Shown: positions 1-15,305, counted from the stretch's first letter. The stretch: 64,000 nucleotides of DNA from Ulva prolifera (GCA_023078555.1 JALAAN010000010.1:496001-560000), one strand, 5' to 3'. Made by a program: numbers and translations. Notes: generated by a model from the letters alone, not told the origin.

Positions 1-3000
1 CTGCTTTAAATGTTGAAATGGCAGCGTGCTCCCATGCCACTCATGCAGAATTCTCGCACCTCACCAAAACAGGTTCCCAACCTCACCTTAGGGGCTGAAT
101 CTTTGCACATGATGCTCTCTATGTCAAAGGAATGTGGTGTAGAAGTTTGGAGGCAATCAAGTGATAAGTCAGGGCTAGGGCTGCTATCAATGTTGAAATG
201 GCAGCACGCTCTCCCGCCACTCATGCAGAAATCTCGCCCTCGCAAAAACAGGTTCCCAACCTCACTTTAGGGGCTGAATCTTTGCACATGATGCTATCTA
301 TGTCAAATTAATGTGATGTGATGGTTTGGAGGCAATCAAGTGATAACTCAGGGCTAGGGCTGCTTTAAATGTTGAAATGGCAGCGTGCTCCCATGCCACT
401 CATGCAGAAATCCCGCGCCTCACAAAAACATGTTCACAACCTCACCTTAGGGGCTGAATCTTTGCACATGATGCTCTCTATGTCAAAGGAATGTGGTGTA
501 GAAGTTTGGAGGCAATCAAGTGATAAGTCAGGGCTAGGGCTGCTATCAATGTTGAAATGGCAGCACGCTCTCCCGCCACTCATGCAGAAATCTCGCCCTC
601 GCAAAAACAGGTTCCCAACCTCACTTTAGGGGCTGAATCTTTGCACATGATGCTATCTATGTCAAATTAATGTGATGTGATGGTTTGGAGGCAATCAAGT
701 GATAACTCAGGGCTAGGGCTGCCATCAATGTTGAAATGGCAGCGTGCTCCCATGCCACTCATGCAGAAATCCCGCGCCTCACAAAAACATGTTCCCAACC
801 TCACGTTAGGGGCTGAATCTTTGCACATGATGCTATCTATGTCAAATTAATGTGATGTGAGGGTTTGGAGGCAATCAAGTGATAACTCAGGGCTAGGGCT
901 GCTTTAAATGTTGAAATGGCAGCGTGCTCCCATGCCACTCATGCAGAAATCTCGCACCTCACAAAAACAGGTCTCCAACCTCACCATAGGGGCTGAATCT
1001 TTGCACATGATGCTCTCTATGTCAAAGGAATGTGGTGTAGAAGTTTGGAGGCAATCAAGTGATAAGTCAGGGCTAGGGCTGCTATCAATGTTGAAATGGC
1101 AGCGCGCTCTCCCGCCACTCATGCAGAAATCCCGCGCCTCACAAAAACAGGTTCCCAACCTCACGTTAGGGGCTGAATCTATGCACATGATGCTCTCTAT
1201 GTCAAAGGAATGTGGTGTAGAAGTTTGGAGGCAATCAAGTGATAAGTCAGGGCTAGGGCTGCCATCAATGTTGAAATGGCAGCGTGCTCCCATGCCACTC
1301 ATGCAGAAATCCCGCGCCTCACAAAAACATGTTCCCAACCTCACGTTAGGGGCTGAATCTTTGCACATGATGCTCTCTTTGTCAAAGGAATGTGGTCTAG
1401 AAGTTTGGAGGCAATCAAGTGATAAGTCAGGGCAAGGGTTGCTATCAATGTTGAAAAGGCAGCGCGCTCTCCCGCCCCTCATGCAGAAATCCCGCGCCTC
1501 ACAAAAACAGGTTCCCAACCTCACCTTAGGGGCTGAATCTTTGCACATGATGCTCTCTATGTCAAAGGAATGTGGTGTAGAAGTTTGGAGGCAATCAAGT
1601 GATAAGTCAGGGCTAGGGCTGCTATCAATGATGAAATGGCAGCGCGCTCTCCCGCCACTCATGCAGAAAACCCGCGCCTCACAAAAACAGGTTCCCAACC
1701 TCACGTTAGGGGCTGAATCTTTGCACATGATGCTCTCTTTGTCAAAGGAATGTGGTCTAGAAATTTGGAGGCAATCAAGTGATAACTCAGGGCTAGGGCT
1801 GCTTTAAATGTTGAAATGGCAGCGTGCTCCCATGCCACTCATGCAGAAATCTCGCACCTCACAAAAACAGGTTCCCAACCTCACCTTAGGGGCTGAATCT
1901 TTGCACATGATGCTCTCTATGTCAAAGGAATGTGGTGTAGAAGTTTGGAGGCAATCAAGTGATAAGTCAGGGCTAGGGCTGCTATCAATGATGAAATGGC
2001 AGCGCGCTCTCCCGCCACTCATGCAGAAATCCCGCGCCTCACAAAAACAGGTTCCCAACCTCACGTTAGGGGCTGAATCTTTGCACATGATGCTCTCTTT
2101 GTCAAAGGAATGTGGTCTAGAAATTTGGAGGCAATCAAGTGATAAGTCAGGGCTAGGGCTGCTATCAATGTTGAAATGGCAGCGTGCTCCCATGCCACTC
2201 ATGCAAAAATCTCGCGCCTCACAAAAACATGTTCCCAACCTCATTTTTGAGGCTGAATCTTTGCACATGATGCTCTCTATGTCACAGGAATGTGGTGTAG
2301 AAGTTTGGAGGCAATCAAGTGACAAGTCAGGGCAAGGGCTGCTATCAATGTTGAAATGGCAGCGCGCTCTCCCGCCACACATGCAGAAATCCCGCGCCTC
2401 ACAAAAACATGTTCCCAACCTCACGTTAGGGGCTGAATCTTTGCACATGATGCTCTCTATGTCAAAGGAATGTGGTCTAGAAGTTTGGAGGCAATCAAGT
2501 GATAAGTCAGGGCTAGGGCTGCCATCAATGTTGAAATGGCAGCGTGCTCCCATGCCACTCATGCAGAAATCCCGCGCCTCACAAAAACATGTTCACAACA
2601 TCACGTTAGGGGCTGAATCTTTGCACATGATGCTCTCTATGTCAAAGGAATGTGGTCTAGAAGTTTGGAGGCAATCAAGTGATAAGTCAGGGCTAGGGCT
2701 GCTATCAATGTTGAAATGGCAGCGTGCTCCCATGCCCCTCATGCAGAAATCTCGCCCTCACAAAAACAGGTTCCCAACCTCACGTTCGGGGCTGAATCTT
2801 TGCACATGATGCTCTCTATGTCAAAGGAATGTGGTGTAGAAGTTTGGAGGCAATCAAGTGATAAGTCAGGGCTAGGGCTGCTATCAATGTTGAAATGGCA
2901 GCGTGCTCCCATGCCCCTCATGCAGAAATCCCGCGCCTCACAAAAACATGTTCCCAACCTCACGTTAGGGGCTGAATCTTTGCACATGATGCTCTCTATG

Positions 3001-4137
3001 TCAAAGGAATGTGGTGTAGAAGTTTGGAGGCCATCAAGTGACAAGTCAGGGCAAGGGCTGCTATCAATGTTGAAATGGCAGCGCGCTCTCCCGCCACACA
3101 TGCAGAAATCCCGCGCCTCACAAAAACATGTTCCCAACCTCACGTTAGGGGCTGAATCTTTGCACATGATGCTCTCTATGTCAAAGGAATGTGGTCTAGA
3201 AGTTTGGAGGCAATCAAGTGATAAGTCAGGGCTAGGGCTGCCATCAATGTTGAAATGGCAGCGTGCTCCCATGCCACTCATGCAGAAATCCCGCGCCTCA
3301 CAAAAACATGTTCACAACATCACGTCAGGGGCTGAATCTTTGCACATGATGCTCTCTATGTCAAAGGAATGTGGTCTAGAAGTTTGGAGGCAATCAAGTG
3401 ATAAGTCAGGGCTAGGGCTGCTATCAATGTTGAAATGGCAGCGTGCTCCCATGCCCCTCATGCAGAAATCTCGCCCTCACAAAAACAGGTTCCCAACCTC
3501 ACGTTCGGGGCTGAATCTTTGCACATGATGCTCTCTATGTCAAAGGAATGTGGTGTAGAAGTTTGGAGGCAATCAAGTGATAAGTCAGGGCTAGGGCTGC
3601 TATCAATGTTGAAATGGCAGCGTGCTCCCATGCCCCTCATGCAGAAATCCCGCGCCTCACAAAAACATGTTCCCAACCTCACGTTAGGGGCTGAATCTTT
3701 GCACATGATGCTCTCTATGTCAAAGGAATGTGGTGTAGAAGTTTGGAGGCCATCAAGTGACAAGTCAGGGCAAGGGCTGCTATCAATGTTGAAATGGCAG
3801 CGCGCTCTCCCGCCACTCATGCAGAAATCCCGCGCTTCACAAAAACAGGTTCCCAACCTCACGTTAGGGGCTGAATCTTTGCACATGATACTCTCTATGT
3901 CACAGGAATGTGGTCTAGAAGTTTGGAGGCAATCAAGTGATAAGTCAGGGCTAGGGCTGCTATCAATGTTGAAAAGGCAGCGCGCTCTCCCGCCCCTCAT
4001 GCAGAAATCCCGCGCCTCACAAAAACAGGTTCCCAACCTCACGTTAGGGGCTGAATCTTTGCACATGATACTCTCTATGTCACAGGAATGTGGTCTAGAA
4101 GTTTGGAGGCAATCAAGTGATAAGTCAGGGCAAGGGC
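1..4137. repeat. 179/180-bp satellite array, left block
   Basis: About 23 head-to-tail monomers. Landmarks repeat every 180 bp: TTGAAATGGCAGCG, then CTCATGCAGAAAT, GGGGCTGAATC, TTTGCACATGATGC and GGAGGCAATCAAGTGATAA. Monomers with TCTCGCCCTCAC are 179 bp; those with CCCGCGCCTCAC are 180 bp. Some monomers carry CAAATTAATGTGATGTGA in place of CAAAGGAATGTGG. A 719-bp, four-monomer block is tandemly duplicated (landmarks at 2716 and 3435). The array starts before the window and is cut at 4137 by element 1. Long frames open on both strands follow from the monomer length being divisible by 3 and are not treated as genes. Confidence 0.97.
4135..4137. repeat. Element 1 target-site duplication, left copy (GGC)
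   Basis: Satellite reads CAAGGGC up to 4137, then the element begins with CACTAC. The uninterrupted satellite variant reads CAAGGGCTCCTATC, for example near 27180. Confidence 0.9.
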
Positions 4138-4175
4138 CACTACAAAGATGGTGGGCACGCAGGAATGTACACTTT
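4138..4175 (+). repeat. Element 1 left terminal inverted repeat
   Basis: A 38-bp repeat starting CACTACAAAGATGG and ending TGTACACTTT. It matches the reverse complement of 15997-16034 at 37 of 38 positions; the mismatch is G versus A at position 16. It contains the first TGTACA palindrome of the subterminal set. Confidence 0.95.
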
Positions 4176-4805
4176 CGAGCGGGATTCTGCCTCCGAACAG
4201 CAACAGAAATGGCATGCTAATGTAGACCGAATGCCTGCTGGCATTTGCACTCGTGCATGTGAAAGGTACGTTCTGCGGCTTGATTGGTGCAGTATAGGAT
4301 AGGAAATGTACATTTTGCTGCCGCCAGGCCTGATCGCCCGTGAGCAGCAATATACACTCCCAGGTGAAATGTACGCGGAGTGTCTACGCGGGCGAGCAAA
4401 CTGTACTGTTTGCCGGTACACAAGGGAACGCCGACTCGTGCACGTCGAGTACACGAGTTGTCAGATCGTGTACACTTGGTAAAATCTTTGCATCATCGAT
4501 GCATTATCTATACAGTTCTTGCGCTCGTGTACGCTTCAAATCGCGGGATAGTGTACTGTTGCACATGTGTTCGTGTACTGCAGAGGCACACTATCTCATA
4601 GCGAAGATGTACATTATGACAGGCCACATATCTGGCGGGAGCATGTGGTTTACAAGTTTCTGTGGGCCAGTGCGTACATGCGCTGGCTGTTCCTAGACTG
4701 CGCACACAGTTGCAGATCTTCCCAGCGACGAAGTCGACATCAATCAGCTTATGACAATTGGCAGGTTCTATGACATCTCTTGGTCCAGCGGTGTGACTCG
4801 TCTTT
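4176..4805. promoter_or_regulatory. Element 1 left subterminal region with TGTACA palindromes
   Basis: No convincing gene. With the terminal repeat, this region has exact TGTACA palindromes at 4166-4171, 4307-4312, 4469-4474 and 4608-4613, plus near matches such as AATGTACG and TGTACTG. Clustered short subterminal repeats are where the accessory protein (TNPA in maize En/Spm) binds CACTA ends. The same motif fills the right subterminal region, so this is probably a cis-acting transposition region. It also holds the 3' flank of the minus-strand gene that ends at 4806. Confidence 0.7.
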
Positions 4806-7597
<2,792 letters not shown>

Positions 7598-7951
7598 TGC
7601 AACTACAATATCGGTCGCTAGAAGCTTGCGTAACCAAACTGTGACGTCTTCATGTGGCGTCGCCGGTTATAGTGAGCGCCTGCGCCGTATCTACATTTTG
7701 AACCAGCGCGTCGCGTCTACATGTAGACAGCGTGGCTATGGCGACAAGTGCGGCTCGCCTGCCGCTATGCAGCTACTCCATTATGAACAACAGCACATTG
7801 CTAGACCACATTCCACATGCCCTGTGCCCAGACTTACAGTGCGATGTTGACGGTGTGAACTTGTGAACCTCCCGTCGACTGTCCGTATCCGCATCTGCAG
7901 CCGTCCCTGGGCCTGGTTCATTCAGCGACGAACACCTCAGACATCAAAACC
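7598..7951. promoter_or_regulatory. Divergent intergenic region of element 1
   Basis: A 354-bp gap between the start of the minus-strand accessory gene and the transposase start codon. Both genes run outward from it, so it should hold both promoters. I see no clear TATA box, no TGTACA cluster and no supported coding frame. Confidence 0.5.
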
Positions 7952-10900
7952 ATGAGCAGTGTTGAAGGGAGTCCACAGCCTATGCCCAAACGTAGACGAA
8001 GAACTCATGCACAACTAGACTTTGATCTAGAGGCACGGAGCATATGCATCGAGGTGGACGCAGCCGGCGTTGTTCGGTACCGCTGCCGCCGATGCCAGGC
8101 TGTGTTCCCAGACAAGGCGTACGCTGAGTATCATCCTTGCTCCGCCGCCCCCCTTGCTCCGCGTCAAGAAGAATCGGAGACTCCATTTGTGAATGATGGT
8201 TTCTCTGATACTCCCGATTGCTTGTCCGGCCCTCGACCTGGAACCCATGTTGGCAGTGCCATCGCGGGCAAGCTTGCAGGGCTTGGCACAGATCACTCTC
8301 CGCCTGGCGATTTTAACCGCCCCGAGATACCACAATGTTATGATGACTCGCCAGCCGCGCAAGAGGAGGCTGAATTAATAGCACAAGCTATGCAAGAGGC
8401 AGCCATCATGGCTGAGTACGAGGTGTGATCACCAAACCTGGCCAACATCACACGTAAGATGGTACCATGCACTGTGAACATTCCAATAATCCACAAGGAC
8501 CATACCAGCCTGTGTTGAGATGGTCAATCTCAACAGTCTTGCAGGATCTGGTCGGAGCTTTTGAGTGGCGAGCTCGAGGCGGCCTTGATGAGGACGAAGA
8601 CCTTCTGGACCTTGGCGACATTGATCTAGCACCTCCGGACGTGCCGGAGCCAGTCCTTCCACTGGGTGCTGCCATCGGCGGTGCTGTGGCACATCTTGAA
8701 GGCCTTCAGTTGGCCGATGCAGCCGCAGCCGTGGGTGCTCATGTACCCTTACCTATCCACCAGGCCCCCGGTCAGAGGAGACTTGGGGTGCCTGCGCCAC
8801 TCGCTGGGGCAGCTCAGCCAAGGCTGAAGCGTGGAACGGGAGCGTGGTTGCGACAGGAGCGGCATAGGCCCATTGCGGAGGGCCATGATGTGACGGTGGT
8901 GCAGGCCTGCTACTGGCTAGCCTCAATGAAGAATGACCACCGAGTGACAGATACAGTGATCGACCAAATATGCGCCATGATGCATCATCTCATTTTGCCA
9001 AAGGGCAACTTGTATCCGGCTTCGTATCACATGGTGAAGGCCGTGTTGGACGTGGAGGCCAGCGCTGCCAGAACGAGTCATATTTGTGATAAATGCTGGA
9101 CAGTTTTCCCGCATCTCCCACCTGCAGCATATGCCAGTCATACAGGTACCATCTGTGCAGCTGAAGGGTGTGGAAACCTCAGATTTAATGTGTCCGAAAC
9201 AGGCGCCGTGACTCCCAAAAGAAACATTTATTGCTTTGATGTACGGGAGACTGTTCTTGATCTGATGGATCCATTGTTGGACAACCTGGAAATATACAAG
9301 AAACAACGCCACAAGGCATTTCAGGATAGTGCTTCGTACTGGGCGTCTCCAGCAGGTCAGCATGTGGACAAGAAGACAGGCTACAAATTCAGTAATCCAC
9401 CTCCTGGGGAAATTGCAATACCATTCTCGATGGGTAAGCAGCCGACCCACACACCCGGCTAATGCCTAGCTGCTAGCTCATATCTTCCAATGTCACGAAC
9501 TAGCTAACCCAAGTTTGCACTGCAGGTGGTGATGGTGTCCAGATCTACACAAACAAGGTGTACGGGACTCTAGTGACTGGTCTGCGTTTAACAGATGCGC
9601 TAGAGGGCATGCAAGCAAAGAACATCAACTGGTCTCCGGTGTGCATTGTGCAAGGCCCCACCGAACCTGGATCATACCACGATGTGATGGCTCCCATTCG
9701 GGAATTCTTCGAGAAGCATGATCCCGGTATGCAACATAACTGAAAACGCTACAAACTGCGGTGCATAGATGCATGATATCATGAGCTCCAATCTGACCCC
9801 ATTTGCAGGGAGGGAGGGCGAGGGGGCCCAGCCAATCCTCGTCGATGTGGGGGGCGTGGTACCTCTGAAAGTATGGCCTGTCCTGGTATCAGTCGAAGGT
9901 GACATACCTTTCATGACCAAGTTGACAGGTTCATTGCATCATACAGCTAAAAACGCTTGCTTCGGGTGTGTCTTCTCTGGAGTCCACAATGCAGATGCCA
10001 ACACTGTGCGGTGTGTCCATCCCTCCACTTTTGTCTCGTCCAAAACCGCCAGACTTGTGTACTGGCCCAGTAACATGTGCAGTGTTTGCTGATGATACCA
10101 ACTCCTCCAAAGTGGTTGTTGCAGGTGGCTCGGGTTTGCCGATGACATATGTCAGAAACAGCCTCGCTATCCAACACCAAAGGTCCCTGTGGAGGCGCTG
10201 CCTCCCAACGCGGGGCAGGTCCTCCATCCAGTCGAGATAGCTGGTTTGGATTATTCAGGGGACCACCCTCGCATGCCCCAAGGGTATGCTGAAGAAGACA
10301 CAGGTGAATTTGAGATGCGGAGTGGGTTCACTGCACCTATATCTTTGCCAGCAGAAACATGGCTGACGGACAATGTTCTGAAGCTTAGTGCAATGGAAAT
10401 TCTGCTCCGTGGAAGGAAGGCAGAGCTGCTGAAAGACTTGATTCTGCATCCGACTACAGACACCTTGCGGCGTATGACCCCGAAGGACCGAGAGACTTAC
10501 GTTGACAAGAAGCAGAAGGACCTGGGAGCACGTGGAGCACCAATGTTTCAGACTCTGTCTTACGTCAAGTACGGTGTTCACCCTGATCATGAATTGATCT
10601 TTGCTGATGCAGGGACATCAATGCATGGCGGTAAACTGTGGTGTGTGCTTGCAGTCCTTGTCATTTTTTCCGCTACGGCATCGCCCACATCTTCCTCCTC
10701 GGCATATTGCAGAACTTCTGGAGCATGTGGCTGAGAAAAGTGTCCACAAAAGGGCATGTGCTGCCAACATACATCAGAGATCACATCACAGCCAAAGGAT
10801 GCGATATACAGACCACAGAGCTGTTTGGCAAACCATATACCGACATGATCCGGTGCGTCCAACTCGACTACATGTACCTGTCAGAGCCAGAGGCTGTGAC

Positions 10901-12447
10901 AGCCATCAACACGCCAAGGCTCATTCTGAGGCCATACTACCGAGTACAGGTACAGAGGATGCTGGCTAATGGAGGAGTGGATGGCATTCACAGAAACATT
11001 CTCACTATTTCTGCTGCATGACCTACCATGGAAGGCGGAACATCGTCACTTGAAAGAAGTGTTTGACAAGCAGTGGACGTTGCTGCGCTCCTCGACCTTG
11101 TACTTCATGAAGTATCAGGAAGGTCAGCACACTCACGAGCGGATTCTGCAGGCGCAGAAAGACCTATTGCAGTACGGAAAGCTAGCAGAGGAGGTATGCA
11201 CTAAGACAACGAACATGTGGACTGTCTGATGTGGGGTATCTGGATGTTGTCATTATAATGCTATAGCTCCACGGCCAGGCTGTAGGTGATCACCTGTAGC
11301 TATGGCCTACATGCGCAGCACTAGCATTCCCCGGTGTGTAACAAATCTCTGTGACCAGGTATTCCATGGGAGATTTCTTACTACCTTCAAATTGCATCTA
11401 GCAGCGATGCATCTAGCTGACCAAATCAGGGCTTGCGGGCCTGGGTTCACGTGGACTGAGTTCTGGGTTGAAAGGATGGTTCAGTTGGTCAAGCGAATGG
11501 TCAAGTACCGCAGTACTGCGTATCCGGAACTACTTTTTGTGCATGACTGGCTTCTCACTTTGGCATGCCGACGTGTGAAGCTGACCCCAGATGGCTGGAC
11601 CTGCGTGTCCTTGTACGAGGCACTGCAGGCAAAAAAGATGCGTAAAAGAGGTGAGCATGATGTGGCGGGGTTACTGGAGGCGCTTCTGCTGGGAGCGCCA
11701 AAGAAATGTGATATAGACGAAGTGCGGCAAGTTTTGTATACACCGACGCCAGGGGAGGGGGGCGCAGAACTGCAAGGGCTACCGCAACTGTTGATTGATG
11801 ATTGTGATCTTCTGCAAGACAGATGGCCAGTATTCATTGATGAGGACAAACACAACCGGGGCGGGTTGATTTTACACGAGCTGGGGCTGGAGGGTCCTCT
11901 GGGAAAAGGTCGAGAGGGGGCCTCAGTATCACTGCAGAAGTTCACTAGGGCAGATCTGCCCATAGGTGATACTGTCAGCAGCGTGCAGTGCAAGTCACAA
12001 ACACGCAAAAACAACCAGTGGTTCATGGTGTACTATGCGGAAGAGGACAACGAGGGGCATATCGAGATGAGGGTGTATGTGGGACAGTTCCAGTACTTTG
12101 TGCGTGCTGAGTTCAAAGGGAACGTGTTGCCGGAGGGTGCAACATGCCCGGGGCAGCACCGTAGCTTCCCTGCTGTCCTGAAATTAGGCATTGCTAAACT
12201 TTACACGTGCGAGAACATGCATGGTCCTGGTGTGAGACCAGCCGATCCGGGGATAAACAGATTACATGAGCTTGTCCGAACTGACAGGCTCGATGCGTGT
12301 CATCCTAGAACCCAATTTGTGGGGGAGTTTGTGTTGGATTTGAGAAGTATCAACTCCCAGGTTGTGCCCACTCGCGAAAGGAATGGGGCCAGGTATTTCT
12401 GCATTGCAAATAAATTATCGGGTAGGTTTGCTGGTGTAAAGCGTTGA
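7952..12447 (+). CDS. Element 1 tnp2-type (Transposase_21-like) transposase, about 1,245 aa, eight exons
   Basis: Exons: 7952-8422, 8545-9433, 9526-9726, 9809-10010, 10125-10568, 10655-10852, 10950-11193 and 11359-12447. They join in frame (3,738 nt) with no internal stop. Exon 1 has a basic KRRRR patch and a finger-like C45/C48/H61/C63. Exon 2 has CDKC (about 338-341) and C361/C366, as in the Cys region before the catalytic core of tnp2 proteins. Exon 3 opens with DGVQIYTNK (D about 456), the likely first catalytic Asp, then QGPTEPGSYHD. Exon 6 has YGIAHIFLLGILQNFW and exon 8 has FWVERMVQLVKRMVK, like the DUF4218-type region of CACTA transposases. I could not assign the other catalytic acids; the Asp often found before the His of the exon 6 motif is absent. 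An alternative 3' end splices 12421 to 12494 and stops at 12531 (1,249 aa). Role: cutting and joining CACTA ends. Confidence 0.85.
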
Positions 12448-12540
12448 GTCAAAGCTCTTGGTGTGACCAGCAATCACTGTGATGCTTTTTCAGTAACGCC
12501 GGCAGTCATGCATATGCACATGAACGGATGATGGCAAGCA

Positions 12541-14196
12541 GTGGATTCGAAACATATGCAGACATTAGCTGCTGCAATCTGTGTCCAGGCATGCTTCTGT
12601 GATGCAGCTGCAGCGTACCTCGTCATGAATTTTTTTGGTGGCTCACAAGCATTCCAGTTATGCTGCTATTCAAGGTGTGATCAACATGTGCTTGAATCTG
12701 AGGTCGTGCAGCAAGTGAGCTGCTCGGGAGACACCGCTACAGTTGTGCATCGTGCCAGCATTTTGCCAAACACGCACACTCGTGCAACACTGCATCACAT
12801 GCAGGCCTGTCAAGCTATCATATTAATTTTTTCACCACTGTACGGACATTCATACCCACTGTATTCCCAGCCACGGTTCCGGCCTCGATGCATTTGCAGA
12901 CACCAGCTCTGGCAGCTTGTGGCTGGACTAAAGAATGGGAGGCTGCACCTCTCCCGGGAGAGCAGACATCAAATTTTTTTGGTGGCCCACAAACAGCCCA
13001 TTCTTATACCTGTTCGATGTGTGATGCATCTGTGCTTGAGTCTGGGGTCGTGCAGCAAGAGGGCTGCTCGGGAGAGACTGCTACAGTTGTGGATCGTGCC
13101 AGCATTTTGCCAAACACGCACACTCGTGCAACAGTGCAATCCTGACAGGACTCTGAAGCTATCATATTAATTCTTTCACCACTCTACTGACAAACATACC
13201 CACTGTATTCCCAGCCACGGTTCCGGCCTCGATGCATTTGCAGACACCAGCTCTGGCAGCTTGTGGCTGGACTAAAGAATTGGAGGCTGCACCTCTCCCG
13301 GGAGAGCAGACATAAAATTTTTTTGGTGGCCCACAAACAGCCCATTCTTTTACCTGTTCGATGTGTGATGCATCTGTGCTTGAGTCTGGGGTCGTGCAGC
13401 AAGAGGGCTGCTCGGGAGAGACTGCTACAGCTGTGGATCGTGCCAGCATTTTGCCAAACACGCACACTCGTGCAACAGTGCAATCCTGACAGGACTCTGA
13501 AGCTATCATATTAATTCTTTCACCACTCTACTGACAAACATACCCACTGCATTCCTAGCCAAGCTTCACGGCTCGATGCATTTGCAGACACCAGCTCTGG
13601 CAGCTTGTGTCTGGACTAAAGAATGGGAGGCTGCAGCCCTCCCGGGAGAGCAGACATCAAATTTTTTTGGTGGCCCACAAACAGCCCATTCTTATACCTG
13701 TTCGATGTGTGATGCATCTGTGCTTGAGTCTGGGGTCGTGCAGCAAGAGGGCTGCTCGGGAGAGACTGCTACAGTTGTGGATCGTGCCAGCATTTTGCCA
13801 AACACGCACACTCGTGCAACAGTGCAATCCTGACAGGACTCTGAAGCTATCATATTAGTTCTTTCACCACTCTACTGACAAACATACCCACTGCATTCCT
13901 AGCCAAGCTTCACGGCTCGATGCATTTGCAGACACCAGCTCTGGCAGCTTGTGTCTGGACTAAAGAATGGGAGGCTGCACCTCTCCCGGGAGAGCAGACA
14001 TAAAATTTTTTTGGTGGCCCACAAACAGCCCATTCTTATACCTGTTCGATGTGTGATGCATCTGTGCTTGAGTCTGGGGTCGTGCAGCAAGAGGGCTGCT
14101 CGGGAGAGACTGCTACAGCTGTGGATCGTGCCAGCATTTTGCCAAACACGCACACTCGTGCAACACTGCATCACATGCAGGCCGGTCAAGCTATCA
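12541..14196. repeat. 344-bp tandem repeat, about five copies, inside element 1
   Basis: ATGCATTTGCAGACACCAGC recurs at 12888, 13232, 13576 and 13920, exactly 344 bp apart. A diverged first copy lies upstream (about 12541-12887), and the last copy ends at about 14196. Each unit has a run of seven T's before GGTGGC, the segment GTCGTGCAGCAAGAGGGC, and in most copies the 14-bp palindrome CTCTCCCGGGAGAG (first at 12949-12962). Units 2-5 are nearly identical. Since 344 is not divisible by 3, the short frames inside do not join, so I call it non-coding. It lies just downstream of the transposase. Confidence 0.93.
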
Positions 14197-14864
14197 CAGG
14201 GGTGGTTCATATCGTAATATCATCAATATCCATGATGCAAGGATGGTCGAATGTGCTGTCGTTGCCGTTTCACCCGTGTCACGAATGTGTGACGAGGTGC
14301 TGCCATGGACGCCTCGTGCACACTGCACATTCGTCCTCGCCAGTCCAAAAACCGAGGTCACGGCGGGAATTTGATGACATGAAACGATAAGCAATGACAA
14401 TACGATACTGATTGTGTAGCGGGATTCCCGCCGTTTGCACGGTCATGGGAGCGCGCCCACCTGGCTCCTGTGTATGTGTTGGAGCTCATTGATCTGCCCT
14501 TACTCCAGGAGGCAGCAGTGTCACACATCTGGCCGATGAGCCCAGAGATCTCCGGTTTGTGATGATCACTGCTCTCAAGAGTCCGGTGGCCCCAAAGTCG
14601 AGCACACATACATCACAATCTTATTTTCCTACTGTATGTACTTCCCATCGCCGCCCCGACATTCGCTGATTGGAATTGCTAGCGGCAGAGGTGCTGCGCA
14701 GCTGTGCAGCATGCTGCACAGGTGCACGTCTACAATCAAGCAGCCCGATCGCGCGTGTACCCACAATGTGGCACCCCAGCCCCGGACAAATCATGTTATG
14801 ATGACGGCGTCCAAGAGATTTCACACGAAAAAGGTGTGAACAGCTGTGTGATTTGTCGTCACAC
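14197..14864. other. Element 1 stretch with no assigned gene
   Basis: Between the 344-bp repeats and the minus-strand SET-like exon. Short open frames occur on both strands. A minus-strand frame continuing from the SET-like exon (reading CHIVGTRAIG near 14760, and an ending RRWEVHTVGK near 14621) could be a terminal exon, but I could not fix the splice sites. Confidence 0.4.
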
Positions 14865-15305
14865 CTTCAAAACTTCAGGGGCGCCACAAATCTCACGCAT
14901 CGGACAGTATCGCATGCCCCGCTCGTCCACGGGATCCGCACTGCGCATGCAAGGACGCTCACCACCCACAGCTAGCTTATATGCCAAATTGTTGTCCATG
15001 GCGCCGTTTGCAAGTGTATGGGCTGTCCACAGAATCGACGCACCCGGAGCCAGCCGCGCACAGTCTAGAAGTAGTGAGTGGGTCCCATCACAGTCCACAA
15101 ACCATGTCACGTTGCCCCAACGGTCCAACTCAATCGGTGTTGCATCTATTACGTATATATGACGGCTACAGTGTTCGCGATGCTCCTCAGCCGTCCGTGG
15201 CGACTCCTCAGTGTGTATCCAGTGTGGCACACCATGGGAGAAGACGCGCATCTCCAGAGCCTGCGTCGAACCTAAAGGTGCCTCTCTGAACTCTAATACA
15301 AGATC
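14865..15305 (-). CDS. Possible exon of a cargo gene with weak SET-domain-like features
   Basis: A 147-codon open stretch read from 15305 to 14865. A plausible acceptor (GCAGGCAG) lies at the 5' side and the donor GTGTGA after codon LK, the same hexamer that ends the first exon of both transposases. The order VIDATPIE, GNVTWFVD, CDGTHSLLLD, ANGAMDNNLAYKL loosely resembles SET methyltransferases, where a VDAT-like strand precedes an Asn-rich segment (canonical NHSCxPN). The canonical NHSC is not present, so any SET assignment is weak and the protein may be degenerate. Start and end exons are unresolved. It is antisense to the transposase, near the right end of element 1. It may be captured host sequence or an accessory gene. 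Confidence 0.35.

Noticed and set aside
904..4066. Long plus- and minus-strand open frames with 60-residue repeats as protein-coding genes
   Set aside because: They tile the satellite, are open on both strands at once, are shifted by every 179-bp monomer and stopped by the ATTAATGTGATGTGA variant, with no introns or flanking gene signals.
10631..10654. A 24-nt intron after MHGG in the element 1 transposase
   Set aside because: Too short, and the phase does not fit. An 86-nt intron from 10569 (donor GTACGG) gives the correct frame into CHFFRYG.
12888..14217. Repeated 80-110 codon frames in the 344-bp repeats as a gene family
   Set aside because: The 344-bp period breaks frame between units, frames exist on both strands, and no motif is recognisable.
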